In this document: one piece after another, positions 1-11,795 of the stretch
How positions within the stretch are numbered: the stretch's first letter is position 1
Layout of the letters: the number at the start of each line of letters is the position of its first letter
NCBI RefSeq assembly: GCF_000143415.4
Contig: NW_003314382.1
Location: 117,755-181,754, forward strand
Length of the DNA stretch: 64,000 nt
Source of the DNA: Selaginella moellendorffii
Taxonomy: Eukaryota > Streptophyta > Lycopodiopsida > Selaginellales > Selaginellaceae
Direction: 5' to 3'
The notes under the pieces: generated by a model
What the model saw: only the letters and a program-made list of their open reading frames with translations
Database searches by the model: none
What the model was told of the DNA's origin: nothing
Translations under genes and position numbers: made by a program

Positions 1-2360
1 AATAAGCTCACCAACACGTCTAGTCAATAGCTCTAGGCATGCCTTTTGAAGAGGCTAGCTATACATGGCCAACACTTAGTGGAAGCTAAAGTGAAGACCA
101 TGAGATGGACTCATATCGGTACACAACCTCCACTTAGACAAAGCTATAGTATGGGTACCAACATCTCAATTGCAAACAACTAAGTTGGACATCACCACCC
201 TCAGCCAAGGCGTAGGGACACCAAAACTAAGTCAAGATGAGTGAGAGCTCACTACTCTCATAGAGTATAACGAAATGTAAGGTGCAACTTACCACCAAGC
301 AGAATGCAATAGAAGAAAGGCACAAGGGTCAACTTTCTTAGAAAAGTGCAACGGCCACTTTTCTACACCAACTCCAGACTCTATCCAACTCAATTGCCTT
401 AGCCCCAAAAGTCAGCATCCCTTTCGGGCCACATCATACAAACTATTTACTAAGGTTTAAGCTAATAGAAGTCAACTCCAACCCTTTCACTAGTTTGTAT
501 TGGCTCATGAAAACGGAATGGTTTTCAGACAAAGTGATCAACAAATCAGCCATTGGAAAAGCCTAAGAAAATTTGTGGAAAATTTCCATTCTAAAGAAAG
601 AATGACTCTCAGTCCAAGAATACAAACTTTCAAGACTCAACCAGTTTCTTTCTACCAACAACTTCACATAGGTTCACCTCAACACAAATTCTCGAGACTC
701 ATAGCATGCTTAAGCATCGAACATTTTTTTGCCCATACTTTCGACATCTAACACTGACATCCGCCAAAATGCAAAGTGATCATCCAAGGCTTGATCACGG
801 AAACCATATCTTCGGATATTCATATTGCACTAACACTCTTCTTCAACCACCTTCAAGATCCAATATGAAGCCAAAACACTAACAAGAAAAATGACATGGA
901 AAATCAAGCTCTAAGGAAAATTCTTCATCACTCGAAATAATAATGCCATTTCCACTAACACAAGTGCTAGCAATGTCAATGCCTCAACTACACACTTTTT
1001 CCATCCAATAATTTACTCCAAGTGCTAACAAAACAACCGACAAGGCATAGCAAGTGAATGTTATAACCCTTTTCAACACCTTATGGGCCAACTCTCAAGG
1101 AAACAATGTACCAACTTAAGTTTAGCATAATGGACCGCCAACAAGAATCTAGTCAAAGCTACTACAATGCTACTTCGTGCAAGTAGACTAGCTTCACCAT
1201 CAACCACTTTAGGGTTGATCATCGTTTAACCAAGCAACTTCGTAAACACATTACTCATTATCACATGAATATGATATAAGTCACAATGACTTGATCATCA
1301 ATTGAGTAACATCACGAGCAATGCCTATGTCACTATTTCAAAGGTTTATGTGAATATCAAGTGCCAACTCAATTCAACAAAATGCAGCATAAATGCTACA
1401 CTCCACTGATAGAGATTTACAACACCCAACACCACCAACTTTTGTTCACAACACGGACAAGCTTATGCCACCCTCTTTCCGACCAAACTCAAAACTAATC
1501 CAACACCAAGGTACTCAAGGAGCAATAGTAAGGTTCCCTGGAAAAGAATTGAGCATTGCAACCCAAGCCTATCAATAGCAAGCATAGACAAAATGGTTTA
1601 GCACTTCACCGCTATCCATCCCACAACTCACCATTCGTAAGGCCATCATTTCCAATATGTATCAAGGTAGGGACTCTTGATTGCATAATATGAACACGAG
1701 CAATGAGTCACACCTTGTTGCAAATCATCTCTCCAAGAAGAGAAGATGATTTACATGTTTGATCCTTTGTCCCTGACAACTCTCTTTTCGGTCTCATCTT
1801 TGACTAAACCTCAAGTTTGCTTTCACACTGCCTTCAGTCCAATCCAAGAAAAGTTTATGAGAGAGCATAGCAATGATTACTTGAATCAATAGACTCATCC
1901 TTATAGTCTTAATTGATCCACTTATAATCATGCCTAGGAAGGATCCACTAATGCCGTGCTAAACAGCTACGAACTAGCCTATTTGCCACTCATAGCAAAC
2001 CCAGGGCAGATTTTCTTTCACCCATGGTACATGGAACAACTTATGGAACCACCGATAGGCTAACATTAATCTTGCCAACTCAAAGTGTAGCCTTGAGTTG
2101 CTAATGTGCCTCACTCATGAGCCCAAGCTCAAACTCGTGCAAAATGGTACAACTCAATCCATCTTATAAGCCCAAGAGCAAGCTCATATTATTACAGTAC
2201 AACAAAGTAACCAAATCCATACCCAAGGAACAATTGCGAAGCCTTTGCACCCAAAAGTGTACCCACTCGGATCATCGTTTTCATCTCTGCGTATGCAATG
2301 AGACTAGTTGCCCAATTTCATTGTATAGTACTCACTGAGACTCATCCTTTGATACCAAAT
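1..2360 (-). mobile_element. Non-coding internal region of an LTR retrotransposon (repeat A, copy 1)
   Basis: No coherent coding frame is visible; the short reading frames here share no domain. The sequence from the window edge to about 2000 is matched, with many substitutions, by 13117-14866, so it is a dispersed repeat. At its right edge the sequence TTTGATACCAAA directly abuts TGTAGCG at 2361. On the minus strand this reads ...CGCTACA followed by TTTGGTATCA, the form of an initiator-tRNA-Met primer-binding site just inside a 5' LTR. I therefore read 1-2360 as the internal, non-coding part of a minus-strand element (LARD-like) whose 5' LTR begins at 2361. The element continues beyond the left edge of the window. 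About 226 bp (roughly 933-1158) is absent from copy 2. Confidence 0.55.
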
Positions 2361-3500
2361 GTAGCGCACATGGTTTTGACCCTTTATCCTATGGTGATTT
2401 ACCATAGGATAACACCATGAAGCGGAACTTAAACCCTTTATGTGCCACGTGTCATATGCCATGTGTCACATGCCACGTGTCCATAAGAACCCGAGGTTCA
2501 GGGCCTTGGGCCACTGAACGAAGGAACGGTGCCAAACTCCCAAACATGGAGCCAAGGAGTCATAGAACCAAACCACGGAGCAACTCCTGAGCATGCAGCC
2601 CAAGGAGCGAAGGGACAGGAGCCCGAAGTGACTTGGAACAGTCCTAGAGTAACCAACATCCCAATGCCAGGACCAGCATGCAAAACGGAGCCAAACGGAG
2701 TCTGGCGCTATTTCGGCATACCGGTGGCCTAACGCGAGGACATGGGTATTCCACCAGCTAGCATGGTGTGGAACTTGGGCTTAGACCCAAGCTGGACACA
2801 AAACAAGAACAGACACGCAAGCAGGAGCTAAACTATGCCTCAGGTTAGTCGGCCATACCCGACCTACCCACTATCCCTACTATACATTTAGAACCCCCTA
2901 TAACCCCCCCCCCCCCCCCTTGAGGAACACACGCTTTGGGCTTTCACCCCAAGCCTCCAATAGTATTAGGAGTTAGTCTCTGGGACAAGCTCGAAACTTA
3001 CTAAATATGGAATGTCCCTAGATTACGAATTTGGACACGGGACGAACACCATTGTATTCAGGCCGATCTCTACATTCCGTAGATATGTTAAATGAGTGAA
3101 TCTAGACACTTTCCATAAATAGCATTTGGGACCAAAATGAAACTAACACAAAGGGCATGACAGCGAGGGTGTTTGGCAGACACGGTAAGTTATCATGTAG
3201 TGATATTGAGGGACTAATCTCAATATGCGAGGGTTTTTATCACTAGCAAGTGCAAGACATAACAAGACGGGAACTCCTTACCAGGCTAAGTATGCTTAGC
3301 TAATAACACGTAGGAATTCCGTCCTTATGCTCATTCAGTCTAAGTACACTCGAAATGCCCAGTTAACTCCACTAGCACAAGAGGGATTGATAAAGGGTCC
3401 AGCAATACCGACCTCCTACCATCGTGGCAGTGAAGTAAGCGTGTTCGTAAGGATTCGTCGACAGGTAACTTTCGATATCCGAAGTTACATTCGTGACAAT
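2361..3500 (-). mobile_element. LTR of the repeat-A retrotransposon (repeats C + D, copy 1)
   Basis: The block starts TGTAGCGCACATGG, contains a poly-C tract near 2907-2921 and a short stretch ending CTTTGGGCTTTCACCCC that is shared with the LTR of the chromovirus at 9.6 kb. Its first half recurs at 32625-33138 and, strongly decayed, at 4500-4862. Its second half (from about 3152, GGCATGACAGCGA) recurs at 34113-34450. Both halves are contiguous only here, which suggests one LTR of about 1.1 kb. This copy is the most GC-rich and CpG-rich of the set. The outer 3' edge near 3500 is approximate. Confidence 0.5.
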
Positions 3501-3512
3501 AGTATTAGGTAG

Positions 3513-4499
3513 TTGGTAGTATGCTTAGTTTTTATACTAATTTTGATAAAACATGGAGAATGTATATACATATTTCTTTGTTACACTCGTTTTCACTTTG
3601 CCATTTTTATTTGGCTTCACTCTACTATTATATTTGTTTAGCCTACTGTGTTAGGGCCAAATATTCCATTCAAATTTGATATAATCATCCTCACTCCACA
3701 ATTCATATCATTCATCCTCATTCTACTATTGTATTAGCTCATTGTCACTCCATTGTCGAGACTGAGCTCTCATCTGTCCCTTACTCTTCCAAAGAGAAAA
3801 AGCTTGCAATATTAAAACAAAAAGGAGAAAGTGAAGAAAATTGAGAAATAAATATTATGGAAGAAGAAAAATATGAATAAAGAAGCATTGAAAAAGAAAT
3901 TTTAGTAATTATCAAAATAGAAATGGATAAATAAATAAAAAATATGCTTATCTTATTTTAAAAGACTCTGTCCAAGTAGAAAAGCTAGATAATGGAGGGT
4001 ATCTTTGCTATAAAATATATCAGCCACTACAAGGTAAACAAAATACTCACACCACTCAACCTCTTTAATATATAATTTAACACTTGAGATAAGAAAATCA
4101 ATATAAAATCTATACTATTAAAAAAATAGAAAAAAATTCTCATTAGCAATGGTAAGACAAATACGTTTAGCAATAGTTTTATTAAAGAGAATGCACTCAA
4201 TTTAAATTTTAGCAAAAGTTATTCAACTATTGGAATAAAGGAATATTCAATATAAGAAACAATAAAAGAATCCACCAACAAAACAAAACAAGAATCTTAG
4301 CTTCACTCATATACTCAACATCTAAATTAATATGAGGAGGACAGAAAATACTCAACTTAATACTAAATTAAGAACAAAAATCACAAATCAAAATTGATTA
4401 ATATGTTAAGAAAAGAAAATATTACAATCTATACATGAGATAAAAGCACTTGAAATGTAAGGTGGTGGCAAGGTTAAGAAATTAAAAAAACTTAGGAAA
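3513..4499. other. AT-rich stretch with nothing recognisable
   Basis: About 1 kb of AT-rich sequence with A- and T-runs. I see no coding frame with domain character, no tandem array and no terminal repeats. It is probably decayed transposon or intergenic sequence between two LTR fragments. Confidence 0.4.
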
Positions 4500-4862
4500 T
4501 GTAATGTATATAGTTTTCACCCTTTGTCTTATAATGATTTACTATAGAATAATAACAAAGTGAAATCTAACCCTTCTATATGTGTGCCAAAGGCATTAAA
4601 ATGAAATTTGGGTTTTAGAGCCTTGGGTTATTGAACTAAGGGATGGAACCAAAGTCTTGAGCATATAACTAAGGAACAAAATAATAAACGCCTTAAACAA
4701 TTCCCAAGTGCATAGAAGGAATGAAGAAACATAAATAAAGAGTAATATTATAAAAGTCTTTAAGCATTTAGCATCCTAATGCTAAGACTAGTATGCAAAG
4801 CAAGCTAAATAAAGTTTAATGCTATTTCAATATACTATAAGCAACAAAAGGAAATAGCTTTA
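4500..4862 (-). repeat. Decayed LTR fragment (repeat C, copy 2)
   Basis: The order of words matches 2361-2745 (GTA-TGTATATAGTTTTCACCCTTTG for GTAGCGCACATGGTTTTGACCC, and so on), but nearly every CpG has become TpG or CpA and the copy is very AT-rich. It ends where the next LTR begins at 4863. The pattern is what long-term cytosine methylation and deamination produce. Confidence 0.5.
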
Positions 4863-5093
4863 TGAGGTCCAATTGTATGGCTACAATGTCGCATATTAAT
4901 ATTATCATAGTGGGATTTTGGTAGCTGTCATATTGATTTCAATTTAGACCACTTGCTCATGTATATAAATTAGAGTTTTTGGGCTAATTAATATGCATAA
5001 TACTATATTCCATTTCCATATTTCATGCACTCACACTGGTGGAGGTGAAGAGCAATTTTGATTGTCCCTAAGGAATGTTAGGATTTGAAATTT
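4863..5093 (+). mobile_element. LTR of an old Ty3/gypsy element (family B, copy 1)
   Basis: The sequence from TGAGGTCCAATTG to GATTGTCCCTAAGGAA is matched by 23149-23362, including the central run GTGGGATTTTGGTA and TTTTTGGGCTAATT. It sits directly upstream of gag- and pol-like remnants in the same orientation, so it is probably the 5' LTR of the decayed element at 5.1-8.8 kb. The full LTR length is not certain. Confidence 0.5.
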
Positions 5094-8000
5094 TAGTTAA
5101 GATCTAGCTTTTGCATTGTCTAGATCCCCCTTTTGTTGTACCTTTTCTCAATTTCTTCTTTTTTGCTCTTTCTTTTTCGTTCATCTTCATAGTAAAGTAG
5201 AAGCCTCTTTCTCTTTTGACTCTAGAGTAGTAGTTGATGCAATTGCTCAATGTTATATAATTATAGTTGAACAATCAGACTCAATTGATAGTGGTATTCA
5301 CAGCATATGGTACAACTCCTTTTGCTTTTATTGTTAATCCTCAAGTTCGGCCGAAGTTTTTCCATGGGAATCCTAGGGATGATGTGTACTATTGGTTTGA
5401 TCACTTTATGGTGATTGCCACATATCACTTTTGGGATGATGTTTAACGTTTGCATAAATTTCCCATATGTTTCAAAGAGACAATGCTACAATAGTACAAT
5501 GGTTTGAGCACAGCCACTTGTGAGGACTAGAGTATTTTCCTAAACATCTTCAAACATGCATTTGAACATGCCAACGATTATATAATGATACCTTCCAACA
5601 ATTGGATTGTCTTCATCAAGGGCTATCTGAATCTATAATGCAATTTGACATTCATTTTCAAAGCTTTTTGCTTCATGCAGAGCCAAATATGTCAGAATGG
5701 ATTAAGTTAAGAATGTTGTGGCTAACACTTCATCAAAATTTTGTAGAACTTATGTATGCACTTACTCAAGTCACCCTTGATGATGCTTTTCACTTAGCAC
5801 AACATTATGAAACATCATCTCTTTGCACGTTCTTCAACTCCACTTCCTATGGGAAATGGTTTTGTTCCAATGGAGGTTGATGCTATTGCTACTCGAATTC
5901 AAGAACAAAGGCAAGGACATGGTTGTGGCTGTGATATCCACTATTAGACATGTGATGAAGTTAGTTATACTTATTGGCATTATTGGCATTTTCTGGATTA
6001 GCAACTTTCATTTTCTAGGTGGAGACCTTGGTGTTAATAACTTCCTGTTGGTGCTGCTATAGTAGAAGGTTTGGACACCGAGATGCTTTTGGGAAATGAG
6101 GAGTGACACAAGTAATGGAGGGTCCATGCATGAATAGGTCAGTGACCCTTTCATTTTTCTTTTGAGAGTATCAGTTTCTTGGCCTGTTGCCACATGTTGT
6201 TATCTATAATTGCATCGTGTGGTAGAGTCAGTTTTCATTCTTTATAGCAATGCCATATACACAGATGTGCATAGGATGAGGCAGACTTAGTTGTCTGTGT
6301 GTGTGATCTTGAGCTTGAGCTGCAATCATTGTAGGTGGTGCCAAGTCAAGCTTTTAACCTCATCCTTTGTATAGATTAATTGTAGCACAATTATGTCAAA
6401 TGTGACTTTAAGGCTTCTCCCCCTTGTCTTATACTTTTTTATATTCCTTTCATTTCTCTTTATTCCTCTCCATCTTTTTACTTTTACCTTTGCTTCCATC
6501 ACTTTTGTTTCTTTATTACTTCCTTCTATGTTTCTATCTTGTTCTTCTATTCCCTTTGCCAATCCCTCCGACAGTCTTTGTGTTGCAGTGGTTTACCAGC
6601 TCATGAAAGAGTATGCTGATCTCTTTGAATTTAATCTATTATTTGGGGCCAAGATTACAACATGTCATCATATTTCAACTGAGGATGCTCATCCAAGCAA
6701 AGTTCCTATTTGTCGTTGGTCACCAAAAGAAATTAAGATTTTATATGCAAACACCAAAGAGATGTTAGAAAAGGGTGTTATTTGAAAATCATGAAGTCCT
6801 TCGGCATATAAACCTCATCTTGTGATAAACCCTAATAGAAGTATTTATTTCTGCATTGATTATCATCCATTAAATAAAGTGACGATCCCGAACATGTACC
6901 CTCTTCCGTTAGTTCATCAAGTTAAATTTTGCTTTTGGGTACTAGAAAGTGTCAATGGTTGAAAAAGATATTTCTAAAACTACTTTACGTACACTATTTG
7001 GTTTATACGAATTCTTGGTGATGTCATTTGGTTTGAACAATGCTCCAACAACTTTCCATCGTTGTGAGTTTTGCTGAAGTTGTTAACATTGTCTTTAATC
7101 TGGTTTATGGATTGTGAGCAGGTGCTAAGGATCTCAATGAGCTATTGAGGACTTCTCCAATTTTGGTGTATCTTGATTACACTCAAGTTTTCATTTTACA
7201 TGTGAATACTTTTAATAATAATTTTGGAGGTGTGTTAATGTTGAGAGCCCGAATATCCCTTGTCAGCACCATCTTATTACATATATCATTTATACATTAT
7301 AACTAGTGGAGGTGAATTACTCCATGACAAAGAAGGAGTGTTTAGCAGTAGTTTGGGGTTTTGAGAAACTTCATAGATATCTATATGGTTCTTAGACATT
7401 ATTAGAAGGTGATTATGTTGCAGCTACTTCATTATTGAAGAAGAAGAACTTAGTTAGTCATATTGTTTAGTGGGATTTAAAACTTTAGATATATAATTTT
7501 AATGTTCTTCATCACATAGGGAGTTTTATGGTTAATACTGATTCCCTTTCTTGACCACCTCTTCCTTCTTGATTCTCTTCTCATGTTTCTAACAAGCTTG
7601 TTATTTTAGTATTTGTGGATTTTTTAGAAGAAGTTTCTATATCAGCAGCACTTGTTATACTTGATGTTTAGTGTCCACAAGGTTCAAAGCAAGATTTACC
7701 TTCTCTTGATGAGGTTTGTGAGGCTCAAAAGATTGAGTTATGAATTTAAAGGCTTCGCAATGTGTTTAAGAATTTTGCATCACTTGCTGATGACTTGTTA
7801 TTTCAGTATTTACATTCTCAATATTGTGTTGAAGATAATCTTCTTTATTATATAGGGATAGATCATGAAGATCATTTATAGCTGGTGGTGCCTTTGATTT
7901 TTATTCCATGTTTTCTCCATATCTACTATGATTCTCCTATTCTAGATGGGTATATAAGACATCTTCGTGTAAAAAGATATGCAGGTCTTTCTATTGGCCG

Positions 8001-8800
8001 AAAAAGCAACGTTATATTATCCAATATGTGCATAGTTAATTTTGGTGCCAAGCTTATAATACTCCCCCTCATACTGTAGAAGGAGGGTTAAAGTCCATTG
8101 TAGTTTCCTGTCCGTTTGAGTTGATGGCATTTTATCTAATATGGCCTTTTCCATAATCAATTGTTGACAATGTGTATATCATTATTGTTTTTAACTACTT
8201 GATTTACAGAGTGGAAGTCTGTGCTCTTACTAGTGCGTTTGCAATTGTTATTAGATACTTCCTCCTTAATTGAGTGGTGTTCTAACATTTCTATCTAGAG
8301 TAGATTCTTTCGAATATTAGTCCCACTAAAGCATTTTATATTTGATGTCTTGGTTGGAGATAAGCCACACTTTCATGAGTGTTTATTATCTATAGTTAGA
8401 CGGTTTAGTGGAATGGCTTGTTCAGACCTTTAAAAGGATGACTGCGAAGTACATGAATTTTTAGCATTCGGATTTGGGATGGTTATTTGCTATCTCTTTG
8501 ATATACATATGTCACAAGAGTGCAAAGTTCTACTGGTGCTTCACCATATAAATTTCTATATAGTCATGATCCAACAGTACCAACGGAGTTGAGTTTACAT
8601 TTGCAATTGCCATGAGTTGCCGATACTAGGTTATATAATCAATATTTAATGAGAATTCTTCCACTTGTTTGAGTAGAGTCTACTAAACACTTAGGCCACA
8701 TACAAGTGGGACAACAATGACGCTATAACTCCCATCATCATTCACCTGCAAAATACAAAATGGATGACTTAGTGTTAGCTAGTTTTCCCCATCTTACAGT
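5094..8800 (+). pseudogene. Decayed Ty3/gypsy gag-pol
   Basis: Remnants of gag, reverse transcriptase, RNase H and integrase occur in that order on the plus strand. A gag capsid-like stretch lies near 5340-5880 (FHGNP-type start, WDD and FP words). The reverse transcriptase N-terminal region lies near 6600-6780 (DLFEFN, HHIST, EKGVI), with DYHPLN-like and [12 protein letters not shown]-like words following. RNase H lies near 7110-7560. An integrase zinc-binding region lies near 7880-8080 (H..H and later N-W-C remnants). The frames are broken by many TAG and TGA codons, and the sequence is markedly AT-rich, consistent with old transitions at methylated cytosines. No functional protein can be made. 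Confidence 0.6.
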
Positions 8801-8803
8801 ACT

Positions 8804-8843
8804 ATAAGTTCCTGAATTTAGACTTTTCGAGAGGTCACCCAAC
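8804..8843 (+). repeat. Left flank of the chromovirus E insertion site, with target duplication CCAAC
   Basis: TAAGTTCCTGAATTTAGAC is followed by a GAGAGGTCACC word and CCAAC (8839-8843). The same repeat is uninterrupted at 33402-33600. The right half of the interrupted copy resumes at 32169 with CCAAC, so this is the target into which E inserted. Confidence 0.65.
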
Positions 8844-10008
8844 TGTAAGCCACAAATTTTTCCTTTCCAATTTGCCAGCTTACCTTGTCTATCCGACCAA
8901 CACTGCCTTGGCTTGTGCTAAGTTCCCTTGCCAAGGTTCTCGCCTATTGTACCAGCTCTTACTTGGTCCTACTTGGTTTCAGCTACTCACTGCACGAGCA
9001 ACGGAGTGTTAACCATCCATCTACGGATTCCCAAATCTCTCCCAATCCCCCTCCCCGGGTTAAACTGGACTTAAGGTTTAGCTACACTCCTTGCAGGCAC
9101 AAGCAGCCAAGCACACCAAACCTCCAGGTTCCTAACACCCCTTGGTACAACAAGACTTGATCATGGGACCCTCTAAATCCCAAGCCTTGGGTGCAGCACT
9201 TGCTTCGGGACGTCGGGGCGAAACACCGTGGCCTAACGGCCCGGTATGGGTAGCTCTACCCCCCCACTTCCATCCCGAAGGGAAGGCCATGCCCCTAGGA
9301 AGGGCGAGGACCAATGAGCCACAAGGTACTCAAGTAGGGCACCACTCCACATGAGCCGGGAGCATCGCAGTCGGTTTCCATTTCGGGAGTGGGAGCTGCT
9401 CTTGAACACTTCCCTGGGTGGCCCCTCCGGCACTACCCAAGCCCATGCTCACTCCCACCCAAGGCCCCTCAGCCCCAGTCTCAACCTCAAGTTAGTTTGG
9501 AAGCACCACTGGAGAGTTCCTTCAAAACTGGTTCCTGGACCTCACTATCCCTACTATACTTTTGGAACCCCCTGCAGCCCCCCCCCCCCCCCCCCTGGGA
9601 GACGCACGCTTTGGGCTTTCACCCCTTGACCCGTATTAGTACTCGGACTTAGTCTCTGGCTCGATCTCAGACTCGATCTCGGATCCGACTTCGGATTCGG
9701 TCTCGGACTCGATCTTGGACTCGATCTCGAACCCGATCTCGGACCCGACCTCGGACTCGAGCTCGGACTCAGTCTCGGACCCGATTTCGGATCTCGGACT
9801 CCGTCTCGAGCTCGGTCTCGAACTCGGTCTCGAACTCGGTTTCCGAGTCGATCTCGGACTCGATTCCGGACTCTATCTCGAGCTAGGTCTTAGAGTCGGT
9901 CTTGGACTCGATCTTAGACTTGGTCCTATCCGATGAACTCTTTATCATTTTGGTTATGCTTTCGGGGCTCCTTTAGCCTACGACACCTCGGCGAGTTGGT
10001 TCCTTACA
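8844..10008 (-). mobile_element. 3' LTR of chromovirus E
   Basis: The LTR begins TGTAAG and ends CTTACA, a short perfect inverted repeat of the kind that bounds LTRs, and is about 1,165 bp long. The part from the poly-C tract (9578) to the end is shared with 31753-32168. It contains a 12-bp-unit minisatellite (9653-9935). Chromodomain and integrase sequence lies on the minus strand just beyond 10411, so in element orientation this is the 3' LTR. Outside it lies CCAAC at 8839-8843, which is repeated outside the other LTR. Confidence 0.75.
9653..9935. repeat. CTCGGACTCGAT minisatellite inside LTR
   Basis: A tandem, imperfect 12-bp unit (CTCGGACTCGAT with CTCGAACTCGGT and similar variants) fills about 280 bp. 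The same array is at 31817-32093 in the other LTR, with a different unit number. Both strands stay open through it, which gives spurious Ser-Asp repeat reading frames. Confidence 0.85.
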
Positions 10009-10410
10009 ACTCCACCACCCATAGAAGAAGTTCGATGCCCACATCGAACATCTCTTTTTTATCCTACGACTTGTTAACCATGTCTCCGGGGGCATCCCCC
10101 CACTTAGCAGTGTGCCTAAGTTAGCCTCCCCGGCCAAGAGCCCATGACAATGGAGTATAGGTGTCCCTATGCTCTTCACCTCACCACGCCCTAGTATGGG
10201 GTTAGGACTTGAACCCAACCTTGCTTTACTAGGGGGTTGGGACTCGAACCCAACCTTCGTAGAATACGTCTACGGATTCGACATCCCCGCGGGGAGTCGG
10301 GCGTAGTGCCCTACGCCTGGTCGACCTAGCTAACCCATGCTAATTAGCTTACCTTCAGTGCGCCTTCGGGTCCCAACATATGCCATTGCTCAACTTCACC
10401 AATTGATACT
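10009..10410 (-). other. 3' untranslated part of chromovirus E
   Basis: Non-coding sequence between the pol end and the 3' LTR. Next to the LTR the minus strand reads GGGTGGTGGAGT, a purine-rich run that is a reasonable polypurine tract. A short direct repeat (GGGGTTAGGACTTGAACCCAACC and GGGGTTGGGACTCGAACCC) occurs at 10198-10250. Confidence 0.4.
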
Positions 10411-11766
10411 TTAATTGAACTTTGCATAAGTACATAGAGTTTTGTCTCGCAGAAATTCCTCCACTAGATCTCGCGCGTTCACTAGGTTCTCCTCCGGTTC
10501 CCATGTTGCTTCGCAGTGTGGAAATCCCTTCCACTTCACATGGAACTCTCTCACCTCGCGTCCTTGTCGCTTGCTCTTACGCGCATTGAGGATGGCTTTG
10601 ACTTTGTATTCCTCTTCCCCTTGGATAACCTCAGGTAAATGTCTTACTTGGTCCTTGCAAAGCGGATCCTCAAAGTACGGCTTGAGTAAGTTCACGTGGA
10701 ACACTGGGTGCATCTTCCCCATCTCTCGAGGAAGTCGGAGTCAGTAAGCCACTTTACCGATTCGTGCCTCAATCTCGTAAGGCCCTGCGAACCTGCTTAA
10801 GGAACTCAAGATCAATTCATTTACAGGAATATATATGTTTTTACCTTTGGGTCAACTTTCAGCTGATCCCACTTGGTAGCCTGAGGTTCTTGGTGTTCAG
10901 CCACACCTTCTCCCCAGCTTGGAATTCTACGTCCTGGCACTTCTGGTTCGCGTACTTGGTTTGCCTTTGTTGTGCCTGTTCCAAGGAATCCCTCACTAGA
11001 TTCCAAATGTTGAGTCTTTCCGCTGTGAATGCCTCCACTGCGGGTAGCTCTCCATGATACTCGGCCACGCCGAGTTCCACAGGACCTTCAATAGCTCACC
11101 CATTGATGACTTCCCATGGACTCACCCCGATACTTAAATGTGGTGAGTTGTTATAACACATTTCCGCAAGTCCCAAATGACTTACCCAATCTGTCTAGTC
11201 TCCCGAGACATAGCATCGCAAATAATCCTCCAGCTGCCTATTAACCCTTTCCGTTTGTCCGTCTGTCAAGAAGTGTTAGTGCCACCAAACTTGACTTAAT
11301 ACCCCATATCTGTCTGTGGGTGATAGGCTGTGCTGAATTTCAACTTGGTGCGATACTATTCCAGGAGAGTCCTCCAGAACCTACTAGTGAAGATCTTATC
11401 TCGATCTGAGATGATCTCTTTTGGCCTTCCCCACACTCGAACCACTTGTTCGAAGAACAGCTTCGCCACACCTTCCACATCCACTTCTGTTGTGGTGGGT
11501 ATGAAATGTGCCATTTTCGAAAATCGGTCCACCACCACGAATATCGCATCAAACCCCTCACTTGGGGGAAGTCCCGTGATGAAGTCCATCGTAAGACATT
11601 TCCACGAACGATCTGGAATCGGGATGCTTTGCAACAAGCCCCCACTAGCCTTAGTCACGGCTTTGACCTGCTGACATGTTGGATATGTCTTTACATAGTC
11701 TTGGACGTCCTTAGCCATATCTGGCCAATGGTACTTCCTCTTGAGTAAGCCCATCATCTTGGGCAC
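10411..11766 (-). pseudogene. Integrase and chromodomain part of chromovirus E pol (broken)
   Basis: On the minus strand the integrase begins inside its zinc-binding region (KRKYHWPDM and YPTCQQVK words) and passes through the catalytic core (MDFITGLP, then SDRDKIFTSRFW). In-frame stops and frame changes follow between about 11356 and 10860. A final open stretch (10411-10722) holds HPVFHVNLLKPY and a chromodomain with the FHVKWKGF and TWEPEENL signatures. The chromodomain places the element in the chromovirus branch of Ty3/gypsy. The upstream end stops abruptly at about 11770-11795, where host-gene-bearing sequence begins. The RNase H half of the same pol lies 12 kb away at 23.9 kb. Confidence 0.8.
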
Positions 11767-11795
11767 TCCTATTCAACCATCCTAGATGATAGTTA

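Noticed and set aside
9715-9936. Ser-Asp repeat open frames (also 31839-32096)
   Set aside because: They are read through the 12-bp LTR minisatellite and have no independent support.
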